DNA of 64,000 nucleotides from Holosporaceae bacterium (GCA_022646525.1 CP060261.1:1-64000), one strand, 5' to 3'. Counted from the first letter of the stretch, positions 28,446 through 39,943 are shown. A program made the numbers and translations. The notes: a model not told the origin generated them from the sequence alone.

Positions 28446-29919
28446 ATGTCTGAAATTTTAAAGCTAGATTTTTTTCAATTAAAAGAAAAGCTAAAAGCAC
28501 GCACCCTGTCTGTGTCTGAAGTGGTTGATGCCTACATTCAGCGCTCGGAAGATACATCAAACCTTAATATTTATGTACACGACACCTTTGATATTGCTCG
28601 TGAACAGGCAAAAATTGCAGACCAAAGGTATAAAAAAGGGGAAAACCGCCCACTTGAAGGCCTGCCTTTGGGCACCAAAGATATTTTTTGCACCAAAGAT
28701 ATTCCAACCACATGCTGTTCTCGCATTCTTGAAACATTTGTACCCACATACGAATCAACGGTGACACAAAACCTTAAAAATGCAGGCGCTATTTCTCTAG
28801 GCAAGTTAAACCTTGATGAATTTGCCATGGGCTCTTCCACAAAAACAAGTATGTTTGGCCCCTCTATTAACCCTTACAAGCGCCCCGATATGCCCAATCG
28901 TGCGCTTGCACCTGGGGGATCATCTGGTGGCTCAAGTGCTGCCGTCGCAGCTGGGGCAACTCTCGCAGCTTTAGGCACTGATACAGGTGGATCCATCCGT
29001 CAACCTGCAGGGCATTGTGGCATCGTCGGCATTAAACCAACCTACGGGCTTTGCTCGCGCTGGGGCATTATGGCTTTTGCTTCTTCCCTGACCAGGCAGG
29101 CCCCATGACACGCTCTGTTCGCGATGCCGCTTTGCTTCTTGAGCATATGGCGAGGCCATGACGTAAAGATTCCACCTCTGTTAGCAAGCCAGTTCCTAAC
29201 TATATCCAAACCATCACAGGTCAAATCAAAGGCCTTAAGGTGGGGATTCCAAAAGAATATAGCTTACCTGGCCTCCGCGCCGACATTAAAAACTATGGGA
29301 ATCTACAGCTTCAAAATTGAAGGAAAGAGGCGCAGAAATCATAGATATTTCCTTGCCACACACAGAATTAGGCTTGCCTGTATACTATATGGTAAACCCC
29401 TCCGAAGCCTCTTCAAACTATGCCCGGTACGATGGGCTTAGATACGGCCTGCGCGTTGCAGGAGATACCCTTCAAGAAATGTACTCGAATACCCGCACCG
29501 AAGGTTTTGGAGATGAAGTAAAACGACGCATCATGATTGGCACGCACGCGCTTTCTGCGGGTTGCTATGAAGAATATTACCTTCGCGCCCAAAAAGTGCG
29601 CCGCAAAATTTATGAAGACTTCCAAAACGCCTTCAAAAAAGTAGATGTGATCTTAACACCAACCACTGCCTCAGATGCCTTTGCCCTTGATGATGAAAAA
29701 ATGGACCCTATGGCCATGTACTTAGAAGATATTTTCACAGTGGGGGCAAACCTAGCTGGCTTGCCAGGCATCTCTATTCCAGCGGGTTTTTCAGAAAACG
29801 ACCTTCCCCTTGGCATGCAATTGTTAGGCCCTGCCCTCAGCGAACCCACACTGTTTAATGCTGCCCTTGCCATTGAAGAAGAGGCATCTTTTAAACACCG
29901 TATTATAGAGGGCCTGTAA
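28446..29919 (+). CDS. gatA: Asp/Glu-tRNA amidotransferase subunit A, frame-disrupted
   Basis: An amidase-signature enzyme of about 490 residues. The catalytic Lys is in Pro-Leu-Gly-Thr-Lys-Asp-Ile-Phe, the cis-Ser in Gly-Gly-Ser-Ser-Gly-Gly-Ser-Ser, and the nucleophile Ser in Thr-Asp-Thr-Gly-Gly-Ser-Ile-Arg-Gln-Pro. It frees ammonia from glutamine for GatB. Breaks occur near 29085-29170 and 29290-29320. ATG 28446 is preferred to an upstream GTG at 28428 because it fits the family start. Confidence 0.95.
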
Positions 29920-29920
29920 T

Positions 29921-31422
29921 ATGAGCGAAAAGAATATGTCTGAAAAGTATTGGTTAAAAACAGATTCTGGTGAATGGGAAGTTGTGATTGGGCTTGAAGT
30001 ACACGCGCAAGTTTTATCTGATTCAAAACTTTTCTCTTCTGCCCCCACATCTTTTGCAGCCGACCCGAACAGCAAGGTCTCCCTTCTTGATGCCGCGATG
30101 CCGGGCATGCTACCTGTGTTAAACAAAAAGTGTATCGAGCAAGCCGTCAAAACAGGGTTTGGCATTAACGCAAAAATTAACAAAGTATCTGTCTTTGACC
30201 GCAAGAATTATTTCTATGCTGACTTGCCTCAAGGCTACCAAATCAGTCAGTTCTATCACCCCATTGTTGGGGAAGGTCACCTTAACCTTGATCTTAAAGA
30301 TGATGTGTCAAAAAAAGTACGTATTGAGCGCATCCATCTTGAACAAGATGCCGGCAAAAGCATCCACGATTTGCAACCCAGCAAAACGTGCATCGACTTA
30401 AACCGATGCGGCACTGCTCTGATGGAAATTGTAACGTTTCCAGATATGCGTACCCCAGAAGAAGCCATGGCTTTTGTGAAAAAGCTGCGTCTGATTCTGC
30501 GCTATCTTGGCACCAGTGACGGTAATATGGATGAAGGCAGTATGCGGGCAGACGTGAATGTTTCCGTTCACAAACCTGGCACCCCATTTGGTGCCCGTGC
30601 TGAAATTAAAACGTCAACTCAATTCGATTTATTGGCCAAGCCATCGAATATGAAGCAGCCCGCCAAGCAGATATCTTAGACAATGGCGGCACCCTTTACC
30701 CAAGAAACACGCCTTTTGATGCTGGGCAAGGCATGACACGCCCTATGCGTTCTAAGGAAGATGCGGTTGACTATCGCTATTTCCCAGACCCCGATTTATT
30801 GCCTGTTGTCCTGATGATGATTACATCGATGGTATCAAACGCGCCCTCCCGAGCTGCCCGACCAAAAGAAAGAGCGTCTTATGGAAACGTATGGCCTTTC
30901 TGCCTATGAAGCCACTATTTTGGTTGACGATGTTGCAACAGCTGATTTTTATGAAACAGCGGCACAAGCCACAAAAGGCTGGCAAAGAATGAAGATAAAG
31001 CCAGTGCAAAACTTGTGTTTAACTGGCTTTCTGGCGATCTTTTGGTCTTTTAAATAAGGAAAGCCGAACAATTGACGCGTCTCCTGTTGCCCCTCAATCC
31101 CTTGCCCTTCTTGTTGATTTGATTCAGTCAAATGTTATTTCAGGGCGTATCGCAAAGATGTATTTGCCGATATGTGGGTATCACAAAAAGTACCTGACAC
31201 AATTGTCGAAGAAAAGGGCTAACGCAAATCACCGACACAAAAGAACTTGAAGGTATTATAGGGGATGTATTGATCAATAATCCCGATATGGTGTCTGAAT
31301 ACAAATCAGGAAAAGAAAAAACTTTTTGGCTTTTTTGTTGGCCAAGTGATGAAAGAAACAGGGGCAAGGCAAACCCTGCAACAGTCAACCAACTCTTGAA
31401 GAAAAAGCTGTCTGATGTATAG
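29921..31422 (+). CDS. gatB: Asp/Glu-tRNA amidotransferase subunit B, frame-disrupted
   Basis: The first 240 residues are open and show Val-Val-Ile-Gly-Leu-Glu-Val-His-Ala-Gln, Lys-Asn-Tyr-Phe-Tyr-Ala-Asp-Leu-Pro-Gln-Gly-Tyr-Gln-Ile-Ser-Gln and His-Leu-Glu-Gln-Asp-Ala-Gly-Lys, all GatB hallmarks with metal and ATP contacts. From 30640 on, at least six indels scatter the tail domain (YqeY-like end, Leu-Lys-Lys-Lys-Leu-Ser-Asp-Val). It activates and amidates the misacylated tRNA. It starts one base after the gatA stop. Confidence 0.94.
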
Positions 31423-31468
31423 GCTCTAGTCATCAGGCTTTCTCTATGGAATACTATAGGCTCATTTA

Positions 31469-32482
31469 ATGTTGAAAGAAGCGATTAGAACAGAATTGAA
31501 ATTACACAATCAAACCAAGACAGAACTTCTTCGTCTATACGAAGATATGCTGCTTATTCGTCGATTTGAAGAGCGTTCCAGCCAACTTTATGGCATGGGG
31601 CTTATTGCGGGTTTTGCCACTTGTATATTGGACAAGAGGCCCTCGTTGTGGGTGTTCAATCCCAACAAGAAAAAATGACCCTGTGATTACAGCTTACCGA
31701 GATCACGGCCATATGCTTGCATGCGGCATGCACCCGAATGGTATCATGGCCGAACTGACCGGCCGCATCGGCGGTGTGTCCAAAGGAAAAAGGCGGCTCG
31801 ATGCACATGTTTAGCCGTGAAAAGAATTTCTTTGGGGGCACGGTATTGTAGGTGCACAAGTATCTATTGGTACTGGCATGGGCTTCAGCATTAAATACAG
31901 AAATCAAAAAATGTCTGCATCACCTACATGGGTGATGGGGCATCAAACCAAGGTCAGGTTGCTGAATCTTATAACATGGCATCTTTGTGGAAATTGCCCG
32001 TTCTTTATATTGTTGAAAACAACCAATATTCTATGGGCACAGCCATTCATCGCCATACGCCAAACACCAATTTCTACAAACGAGGTGAAGCATTAAACAT
32101 CCCTGGCGAAAAAGTAAATGCTATGGATATTTTTGCTGTTCAAAAAGCAGCCCGCAAAGCACTTGACTATATTCGTGCCGGCAATGGGCCCTACATCCTT
32201 CAGATGGAAACATATCGGTACCGGGGCCACTCTATGTCAGACCCTGCAAAATATCGCACAAAAAAAGAAGTCGACGGCTATAAAAGCGGGAACGATCCCA
32301 TTTTAAATATGCGACAAGAATTGGTTTCTAATAAAATATGCACAGAAGCCGAGCTATCAGATATTGATACCCGCGTTAAAAAAGTTGTCAAAGAAAGTGC
32401 CGAGTTTGCCCAAACATCCCCCGAACCGGATGCAAGTGAACTCTACACTGACGTGTTAATCGAGGATGAATCCCATGCCTGA
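31469..32482 (+). CDS. pdhA: Pyruvate dehydrogenase E1 alpha, frame-disrupted
   Basis: Joined frames give about 336 residues: Leu-Leu-Arg-Leu-Tyr-Glu-Asp-Met-Leu-Leu-Ile-Arg-Arg-Phe-Glu-Glu, Tyr-Arg-Asp-His-Gly-His, Gly-Lys-Gly-Gly-Ser-Met-His-Met-Phe, the ThDP motif Gly-Asp-Gly-Ala-Ser-Asn-Gln-Gly to Asn-Asn-Gln-Tyr-Ser-Met-Gly-Thr, and Tyr-Arg-Tyr-Arg-Gly-His-Ser-Met-Ser-Asp with the phosphorylation-loop Ser of the family. E1 decarboxylates pyruvate. Breaks lie near 31615, 31670, 31795, 31835 and 31915. It overlaps the start of pdhB. Confidence 0.95.
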
Positions 32483-33458
32483 ACTTCAAATTAGAGAAGC
32501 CCTTCGTGACGCCATGGCAGAAGAAATGCGCCGCGACCCAGACGTTTTTGTCATGGGGGAAGAAGTTGCCGAATATCAAGGCGCCTACAAAGTAACCCAG
32601 GGGTTACTTGAAGAATTTGGCGAAAAACGTGTTGTCGACACCCCTATTACCGAGCATGGATTTGCAGGTCTGGGTGTTGGAGCCGCCTTCATGGGGTTAA
32701 AACCCATTGTTGAATTTATGACGTTCAACTTTGCCATGCAGGCCATCGACCAAATCGTAAACTCTGCCGCAAAAACGCTATACATGTCGGGCGGTCAAAT
32801 GGGGTGCCCCATTGTTTTCCGGGGCCCTAATGGCCCGGCCTCTCGTGTGGGTGCACAACACTCGCAGTGTTTTGCCAGCTGGTACAGCCACTGCCCAGGG
32901 TTAAAAGTAATTTCCCCCTACAGTGCCGCCGATGCAAAAGGCCTTTTAAAGGCTGCAATTCGCGATCCAAACCCTGTAATCTTTTTAGAAAACGAATTGA
33001 TTTATGGCCAAAAATTCGATGTTCCTGCCGACGATGATCACATTGTGCCCATTGGTAAAGGAAAAGTGGTTCGTGAAGGAAAAGACGTCACAATTACAGC
33101 CTTCTCTATTATGGTTGGCAAAGCCCTTCAAGCAGCTGAAAGACTGGCTGAAGAAGGTATTGATGCTGAAGTCATTGACCTACGCACACTGCGCCCTCTC
33201 GATACACCGCTGATTGTTGAATCTGTTCAAAAAACAAATCGCCTTGTGTCTGTTGAAGAAACATGGCCTACGTGCGGATTTGGGGCAGAAATTGCTGCAC
33301 AAATTATGGAAAAGGCATTTGATTATTTAGATGCCCCTGTAAAACGTGTATCTGCAAAAGATGTGCCTTTACCTTATGCAGCCAACCTAGAGAAAATGGC
33401 TTTGCCCCAAGTAGAAGACATTATCCAAGCTGTAAAAGAAGTAACTTACCAAAGCTAA
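32475..33458 (+). CDS. pdhB: Pyruvate dehydrogenase E1 beta
   Basis: Intact, 327 residues. Glu-Ala-Leu-Arg-Asp-Ala-Met-Ala-Glu-Glu-Met, Asp-Thr-Pro-Ile-Thr-Glu-His-Gly-Phe-Ala-Gly and the transketolase C-terminal Asp-Leu-Arg-Thr-Leu-Arg-Pro-Leu-Asp motif are typical. There is no N-terminal lipoyl domain, unlike many alphaproteobacterial PdhB proteins. I start at ATG 32475, nine bases after GAGG; ATG 32466 directly abuts that site. It overlaps the pdhA end by 8 bases. Confidence 0.96.
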   Translation: MPELQIREALRDAMAEEMRRDPDVFVMGEEVAEYQGAYKVTQGLLEEFGEKRVVDTPITEHGFAGLGVGAAFMGLKPIVEFMTFNFAMQAIDQIVNSAAKTLYMSGGQMGCPIVFRGPNGPASRVGAQHSQCFASWYSHCPGLKVISPYSAADAKGLLKAAIRDPNPVIFLENELIYGQKFDVPADDDHIVPIGKGKVVREGKDVTITAFSIMVGKALQAAERLAEEGIDAEVIDLRTLRPLDTPLIVESVQKTNRLVSVEETWPTCGFGAEIAAQIMEKAFDYLDAPVKRVSAKDVPLPYAANLEKMALPQVEDIIQAVKEVTYQS

Positions 33459-33474
33459 CCCACAGGAGAGCTCT

Positions 33475-34729
33475 GTGCCGATTGAAGTTTTAATGCCCGC
33501 CCTATCGCCCACTATGACCGAAGGAAATTTGGTTAAATGGCATAAAGCCGAAGGAGACACCGTATCTTCGGGCGACGTCATTGCAGAAATTGAAACAGAC
33601 AAGGCCACCATGGAAGTAGAATCCATTGAAGATGGCATCCTTGGGAAAATCTTGGTTCCCGAAGGCACAGACAATGTAAAGGTCAACGAACTTATCGCCC
33701 TTATTCTTGAAGACGGCGAATCTAAGGCAGATCTTGAAAACTACGAAAGTGCCACACCCGCACCCAAAGCAGTTGAAGAAAGCGCCCCAGAAACACCCGC
33801 GCAGTGCCTAAAACACAAGAAGTGTCTGAGCCAACACCACAACCCACAGCCAAGAATAATTTAGCTGAACGTGTTTTTTGCATCCCCTTTGGCGCGACGT
33901 CTTGCTGCTGAAAAAATATTGATTTGTCCACTATTCTTGGGTCAGGGCCCCACGGCCGTGTTGTCAAAGCGGATGTTGAAAATATTTCAACTGGCCCCAC
34001 GCGTGGTATGCGCACCATTCAACCATCTGGCCCGCAATACACAGACAAACCCCTTACAAATATGCGCCGCGTAATTGCCCAAAGGCTTACTGAATCTAAG
34101 CAAACCGTGCCGCATTTCTATCTTACAATTGAATGTGACATTGATGCCCTTCTAACCATGCGTAAAAGTATTAATACGCGCACCTTGAAGGCGTCAAAAT
34201 TACGGTGAATGATTTTGTGTTGAAAGCGGCGGCATTAGCATTACAAGATGTACCCGAGGCCAATGTATCTTGGATGGGCGACCATATCCGTCAATATAAC
34301 TATTCCGATGTTTCAGTGGCCGTGGCCATTGATGACGGACTGATCACCCCCATCGTTAAAGCAGCTAACCTTAAGCCCCTATTAACTATTTCATCTGAAG
34401 TAAAATCTTTGGTTCAAAAAAGCGAAAGAAGGCAAACTTAAACCCGAAGAATTCCAAGGTGGGTCTTTCAGTTTGTCAAACCTGGGCATGTACGGCATCA
34501 GCCACTTTGGTGCCATTGTAAACCCACCGCAGGCTTGTATTTTGGCCGTGGGTGCAGGTCTTAAAAACCCACTGTTCAAGATGATGGCACCATTAAGGCA
34601 GCCACCATTATGACATGCACCCTATCTGTCGATCATCGTGCTGTTGATGGCAAGGTGGGCAGCGAACTATTACAAGCTTTCAAAAATATATCGAAAACCC
34701 CTGCACTGATCGTTATGGAGGGCATGTAA
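33475..34729 (+). CDS. pdhC: Pyruvate dehydrogenase E2, dihydrolipoyl acetyltransferase, frame-disrupted
   Basis: GTG start at 33475 behind AGGAGAG. One lipoyl domain at residues 1-80 with Glu-Thr-Asp-Lys-Ala-Thr-Met-Glu-Val-Glu (lipoyl Lys at 43), a Pro/Ala-rich linker, an E1/E3-binding domain (Ser-Pro-Leu-Ala-Arg-Arg-Leu-Ala), and the catalytic domain ending with Ser-Val-Asp-His-Arg-Ala-Val-Asp-Gly (His/Asp active site, about 34630). Breaks near 33800-33860, 33910, 34175, 34425 and 34560. E2 forms the core of the complex. Its stop overlaps the lpdA start (TAATG). Confidence 0.95.
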
Positions 34730-36117
34730 TGTCACAGTCATTTGATCTTATCGTTATTGGCGGTGGCCCTGGTGGTTATGTTGCGGCTATTCGTGGTGCG
34801 CAACTGGGCATGAAAACTGCCGTTATCGAAAAAGATAATCTAGGCGGCATTTGCCTGAATTGGGGTGTATCCCCACTAAGGCGCTTTGCGATCAGCTGAA
34901 ATTTATCACTTAATGCATCAGGCTGATGACTATGGTCTTTCTGCATCAAATATTAAATTTGATATTAAGAAAGTTGTTGAACGGTCGCGCAAGATTTCTC
35001 AGCAACTTTCGTCAGGTATCAACCATTTGATGAAAAAAACAAAGTCACTGTTCTGAAAGGCCACGCCCAACTTCTTGGCAATCAAAAAGTTGAAATCGCA
35101 GGTACAGAGAAGAAAGTTGTGTCTGCACCCCATATCATTTTGGCAACAGGCGCACGCCCGCGCATTCTTCCTGGACTTGAACCCGATGGCCAATTTATAT
35201 GGACATCAAAAGAAGCCATGGTGCCTGAAACCATGCCAAAGAAGCTTTTGGTTGTTGGGTCGGGCGCGATTGGTGTGGAATTTGCCAGTTTCTATAACAC
35301 TATGGGCGTTGATGTTACCCTTGTTGAGATTCAAGATCGGGTGCTGCCTGTTGAAGATGCCGAAATTTCAAAAATTGCCCAAAAAGATTTTGAAAAACAG
35401 GGCATTAAAGTACTGACAAACACAACTGTTAAAGGGTTTGAAAAAAGCAAAACAACCGTCAAAGCCACCCTTGAAAGCAAAGGAAAAACCTCTCATATCA
35501 CAGTTGACCGCGTGATTGTGGCCACAGGGGTTGTGGGAAATACAGAAAACTTGGGCCTTGAAAAAACCCGTGTCAAAGTAGACCGCAATCAAATTGTCAC
35601 AAACGAATGGTGTGAAACAGCCGAACCGGGCGTGTACGCCATTGGTGACGTGGCAGGGGCACCGTGGCTGGCCCACAAAGCAAGCCATGAAGGTATTGTG
35701 TGTGTCGAGCGCATTAAAAAACAACCCCATGCCCATCCCCTTGTTAAAACCAATATTCCAGGGTGCACATATTCTATTCCCCAAATTGCAAGCGTTGGAT
35801 TAACCGAAGCAGCCGCCAAAGAAAAAGGGCACAAAGTTAAAGTAGGGCGCTTTCCTTTCGTCGGCAATGGAAAAGCCATTGCCCTTGGGTCTGCAGAAGG
35901 CCTTGTGAAAACCATTTTTGACGAAAAAACAGGCGAACTGTTAGGCGCCCATATGATTGGGGCCGAGGTCACAGAGCTAATTCAAGGATTCGTTGTTGGA
36001 AAAACATTAGAAACAACTGAAATCGAACTGATGCAAACCATCTTCCCACACCCCACACTTTCAGAAATGATGCATGAATCTGTGCTTGATGCTTATGGGA
36101 AAGCACTCCACTTTTAA
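34729..36117 (+). CDS. lpdA: Dihydrolipoyl dehydrogenase (E3), frame-disrupted near the start
   Basis: FAD-binding Gly-Gly-Gly-Pro-Gly-Gly-Tyr-Val-Ala-Ala at the start, then the redox disulfide region Cys-Leu-Asn-Trp-Gly-Cys-Ile-Pro-Thr-Lys, which needs one inserted base near 34866. From 35119 the frame is open: NAD-binding Gly-Ser-Gly-Ala-Ile-Gly-Val-Glu-Phe-Ala, Ala-Ile-Gly-Asp-Val and the C-terminal interface with His-Pro-Thr-Leu-Ser-Glu. It reoxidises E2 lipoamide. Corrected length about 463 residues. Further small breaks lie at 34905 and 35035. Confidence 0.95.
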
Positions 36118-36128
36118 GAGCGACGGTT

Positions 36129-37018
36129 ATGTCTCATAGAATACAAAAACCAGACTGGCTTAAAGTGCGGGCCCCCATCTCTAAGGAATATCACGATACG
36201 CGTCAATTGATGCGAGATGCCAAGCTGAATACCGTATGCGAAGAAGCCGCCTGCCCAAATATTGGAGAATGTTGGGCAAAAGGCCATGCAACAGTGATGA
36301 TTTTAGGCAGCGTGTGCACGCGCGCCTGCGCTTTTTGCAATATAAAAACGGGCCGTCCCGATGTGTTAGACTCTGATGAACCAGATCGTGTAGCCGCATC
36401 ATTAAAAGAATTGGGCTTGCAGCATGTTGTCATTACATCTGTTGACCGTGATGACTTACCCGATGGAGGGCTGAACATTTTGCTGAAACCATTCGGGCCA
36501 TTCGTAAAACTTCCCCACACAACCATTGAAATTTTAACACCCGACTTTTTAAGAAAAACCAGGCGCACTGGAAACAGTCGTTGCAGCACGCCCCGATGTC
36601 TACAATCACAACCTTGAAACAGTGCCGCGCCTCTATCCAACCGTGCGCCCTGGGGCACGCTATTTTCACTCGCTTAACTTACTTAACCGCGTAAAGCAAA
36701 TTGACCCAACCATCTTTACAAAATCAGGCATCATGGTGGGCCTGGGCGAAGAAAAAGCAAGAAATTTATCAGGTCATGGATGATCTGCGTGCCGCTGATG
36801 TTGACTTTATGACAATTGGGCAGTATCTACAGCCCACTCCGAAACATCACCCCCTCATTCGTTTTGTCACCCCCACAGAATTTAAAGACTTTGAAAAAAT
36901 GGCCCGCGGAAAAGGGTTTCATATGATTTCATCTTCCCCCCTCACCCGATCGTCCTACCATGCAGGGGATGATTTCCAAAAATTAAAAGCCGCACGCCTC
37001 GCGGCATTGGCAGGATAA
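36129..37018 (+). CDS. lipA: Lipoyl synthase, frame-disrupted
   Basis: A radical SAM enzyme that inserts two sulfurs into octanoyl groups on E2. Both clusters are visible: auxiliary Cys motif Cys-x4-Cys-x5-Cys in Cys-Glu-Glu-Ala-Ala-Cys-Pro-Asn-Ile-Gly-Glu-Cys, and Cys-Thr-Arg-Ala-Cys-Ala-Phe-Cys. Frames change near 36480-36570, 36600 and 36740; the C-terminal half includes Gly-Gln-Tyr-Leu-Gln-Pro-Thr. Length about 296, normal. Next to the PDH genes it serves the E2 lipoyl domain directly. Confidence 0.95.
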
Positions 37019-37019
37019 A

Positions 37020-38207
37020 ATGAACCGAAAATTTGGTGCTATCTTTCTTATTGCCGGCACCTGCCTTGGCAGTGGCATGTTGGCTTTGCCCATTGTGCTG
37101 TCAAAAATCGGCTTGCTCTATAGCCTGATTTTTATGGTCTCCATGTGGGCAGTTATGTATGTGGGTGCCCTCATCACCGTTGAACTGAACCTTCAAGCAA
37201 AGAAAAGTATGCCCCTTGGTTTGCTTGGCCAACATTTTTCAGGACCTATTGCCAAAAATATTGGCACGCTTTCTTTAAAAATTTTATCTTATGCGCTGTT
37301 ACCTGCGTTCCTCTATGGTGCCACATCCATTATCCATGAATGCCTGCCCAGCTTTGGCAAACAAACAATTTTAATGGCCCTTGGTGGTTTGGCTTATGTC
37401 ATTCTGATCTGCCAAACATCAAAAATTGACTTATTTAACCGGCTTCTGTTTTTTGCGCTGTTGGGTGGTCTACTTTTCTTAATTACCCTGCTTTTATGTA
37501 AAGTAGAGTGGCATGTCTTGCCGCTTTTACCTTCTGTATTTCCATCATCCATGACATGGGGCACTCTGTTGCCCGTTGTTTTTACTTCGTTTGGATTTCA
37601 TGGCATGATTCACACCATCACGGCCTACTGCCAAAATGATAAAACCACTTTGAAAAAAGCTTTTTTCTGGGGCAGCCTGATACCTGCACTGCTTTATATT
37701 GTGTGGACATGGGGTGTATTGGGCGCCGTTTACGGAAACGATGCCTCTTTTTACACACAACTATCGCAAAATAAGGTTGAGGTGGGGGCGCTTGTGCGCG
37801 CCCTTGCAACACTTACAGAAAAACCTTTTATAAAAACATTGATTTGGTCAGGCATGATTTTAAAGTTCATGCTGTCTATTATTGGTGTGGGCATCAGCTT
37901 GCGTGATGCGTTAAGCCCCCTTTTTCCTGAAAAAAGCATATATCGCCAAAAATGGCTGCTTGGCATCCTAACGATGCTGCCCCCTGTGCTGATTGCCTCT
38001 ATTGTGCCCAATGCATTCATTACAATTTTGGGATTTGCCGGCATGATTCTGTCGGTGATTGCCATTGTATTGCCCATCTACCTGCTGCAATTTATTCCAT
38101 CAGATAAATTGCACTATAAGATCTTAACGCAGCCTGTCATTAAATATACGATTTTAGGGGTGGGTCTGTGTGTGATCGGGTTCGAGCTTTTTTCTCTCCT
38201 CCATTAA
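37020..38207 (+). CDS. Amino-acid permease, HAAAP (aromatic/hydroxy amino acid) type
   Basis: Intact, 395 residues with about eleven membrane spans. The first helix Ala-Gly-Thr-Cys-Leu-Gly-Ser-Gly-Met-Leu-Ala-Leu-Pro is the hallmark of this family (TyrP, Mtr, TnaB relatives), and Phe-Gly-Phe-His-Gly-Met-Ile-His-Thr fits its central loop. It likely imports an aromatic or related amino acid with protons. It starts two bases after lipA and ends convergently with the next gene (stops overlap by 3 bases). Confidence 0.88.
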   Translation: MNRKFGAIFLIAGTCLGSGMLALPIVLSKIGLLYSLIFMVSMWAVMYVGALITVELNLQAKKSMPLGLLGQHFSGPIAKNIGTLSLKILSYALLPAFLYGATSIIHECLPSFGKQTILMALGGLAYVILICQTSKIDLFNRLLFFALLGGLLFLITLLLCKVEWHVLPLLPSVFPSSMTWGTLLPVVFTSFGFHGMIHTITAYCQNDKTTLKKAFFWGSLIPALLYIVWTWGVLGAVYGNDASFYTQLSQNKVEVGALVRALATLTEKPFIKTLIWSGMILKFMLSIIGVGISLRDALSPLFPEKSIYRQKWLLGILTMLPPVLIASIVPNAFITILGFAGMILSVIAIVLPIYLLQFIPSDKLHYKILTQPVIKYTILGVGLCVIGFELFSLLH

Positions 38208-39075
38208 AGAAGATGTGTCGATACACGCCATTTATGGGTGAATGATTCAGGCGCACCCGTTGTGCTGTGCCCATCAATAAACGCCACAACAGCCCAACGT
38301 TCATACTGATTATTGCGCGACTTTTCCCCAACTTGAACCACATCATGCCACCCCGGCTTTAAATCACCTGAGTTGGTCAATTGGCTGATGTTGCCTGCCA
38401 AAAAGAAAAAGCGCCTGCTTGTCGTGATGCGTCACCAACTTTAAATCGTCAGGGCCGCTGCCCATCCGAAGGCCTGGCTTGCTTTCTGCAATGGCAAATG
38501 TCATGGCCCTGCGTCAAAGTGGGCTTGGCCAAAAGCTTGCCAGGGTTTGAATATCGTAACGCAAAAACCGAAGAATAATGTGGGGTTCTTTTGTTTTTAA
38601 AATGCTGTTGTAAATGCCCGGGTGCTTTTTCTCAAGACGCAAAAGCACCTGCTGCAACTGTCGATAAACCTCATGCCATAAGGCATCTGCTTTTGTAAAA
38701 AATCTTTTACAACCGGGTTTTTTCAATGGCTTCCCGATGCTGCTTTAAAAGCACAGGGTGATAGTGGAAGAAACACTTTTGTCGCTGTATTCATTTCCTT
38801 TCGTCTTATGCCGATACACGAGCCCCAAGTCGCCCCGGCGATGATTTGAAGAAAGCTTTCCATTAAACTTTTTTTGACATCCTCTGGCTGAGCAATAAAG
38901 CGGAAAAAAGCCTGAACCGCATCTGTGCAAAAAAGCATGATCATATTTAAACGGCACAGGGGCATAGTATTGTCGGGTTAATTGTTCGTAAAAATTTTTG
39001 GAATTTTTTATAAGCTTTGGCAGAAAAAGGGGCGGTTAAAAAAGCCATTACGCATAAAAGTGTTTTCAAAAGCAT
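38204..39075 (-). CDS. Exported orphan protein, frame-disrupted (second of three in a row)
   Basis: ATG at 39075 follows GGAGG directly (short spacing) and opens a clear signal peptide: Leu-Leu-Lys then Leu-Leu-Cys-Val-Met-Ala-Phe-Leu, probable cut after Ser-Ala-Lys-Ala. Pieces in other frames give Gln-Tyr-Tyr-Ala-Pro-Val-Pro-Phe-Lys-Tyr-Asp-His, a helical Arg-Gln-Leu-Gln-Gln-Val-Leu-Leu-Arg-Leu-Glu-Lys-Lys-His segment, and an end with Gly-Trp-His-Asp-Val-Val-Gln-Val-Gly-Glu-Lys. Corrected length is about 290 residues. It lies 18 bases after the next exported gene on the same strand. No family recognised. Confidence 0.55.
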
Positions 39076-39093
39076 CCTCCATCTTTTACTTTT

Positions 39094-39858
39094 CTACACT
39101 AAAAATTTAAGTCTCAGACACAACAAAAAGCTGGAAAAAGGAGCCGTTAAATCATACCAATGCACATCACGATTTGGGCTTATCTTCCTCAGCAGGCTTA
39201 TGTCTCTTATAAAAGGAAATTTTGTTTTCCCCACAGGTACCGCCATATATTGTACCATTTCATCTAATACTGCTTGGGGCGTATACTGACCCTTAAACCC
39301 AAAGCTTGTATACCAAGGCACAAGGTGCCCAACATAGGTGGGGCTTCTAAATATATGGGCAGTGTATCGGGAAAATCAGGCGATTCACGAAGTGCTTTAA
39401 AAGGGTTTCCAAGGCCATCGACCCATACCCCTTTTTCTGCAAAGGGCTTGTATCAAGAATGCCCAAAGACATCGGGCAAGCCACATCACCAATCCCCATC
39501 TTTGCAATACGCAATGGGGCCTTCAACTTTATAATATTGCCGATCTGGATGCGGAATATAGTGAACATATAATACACCCACTGTTTGTTCGTGCCCATCA
39601 TCGCCTACACGCTTAATGTTAAAAATCAAATGTTTGTAGGTGGTCGCCTTCTGGTTTAAAAAGGATACGCTTTTGTTGAAGCCTCCGAGCGTAAATGACG
39701 CTCTAGAGCAATAGAATACATGGGCAACTTAAAGCGTGTTCTTAAAGAAATAGGCGTGGCTGCTTTTGGCGCATCATTACAGTCTGCCTCTGCCGCCCCA
39801 ACGCTAGAAAAAGGCGTACAAAAACAAAAATAAATATAATGAAATAAATATACTTCAT
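39094..39858 (-). CDS. Exported orphan protein, frame-disrupted (first downstream of the terminator)
   Basis: ATG at 39858 (AGGAGAGGG ahead of it) opens a signal peptide of Tyr/Ile/Phe/Val residues with a likely cut before Ala-Glu-Ala-Asp-Cys. The readable body includes Ser-Ile-Ala-Leu-Glu-Arg-His-Leu, Gly-Asp-His-Leu-Gln-Thr-Phe-Asp, Glu-Gln-Thr-Val-Gly-Val-Leu-Tyr-Val-His-Tyr and Trp-Tyr-Thr-Ser-Phe-Gly-Phe-Lys. Corrected length is about 250 residues. Two TGA codons occur in the likeliest frame (about 39455 and 39490) beside several indels. No family is certain. Confidence 0.5.
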
Positions 39859-39917
39859 ACCCTCTCCTGTAATTTATATAAGCCTATATACAAGATAAAT
39901 ACCTGTAAACCAAACAC

Positions 39918-39943
39918 AAAAAAGGCCCTTACAAGGGCCCTTT
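39918..39943 (-). terminator. Rho-independent terminator after the 39965-41402 gene
   Basis: Minus strand GGCCCTT-GT-AAGGGCC stem followed by six T, 22 bases after the stop of the upstream minus-strand gene. It separates that gene from the exported-protein pair at 38.2-39.9 kb. Confidence 0.8.

Noticed and set aside
39340..39440. A GNAT acetyltransferase-like Gln-Lys-Lys-Gly-Tyr-Gly motif in one frame of the exported gene at 39094-39858.
   Set aside because: A competing frame gives a more natural peptide and codon use through the same bases and joins the flanks without extra shifts.
39450..39495. Two TGA codons in the likely frame of the exported protein suggested UGA could mean Trp.
   Set aside because: Intact genes here end at TGA (mtaB, fis partner dusB) and prfB keeps its UGA-dependent frameshift, so UGA is a stop. 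Substitution or indel error is simpler.
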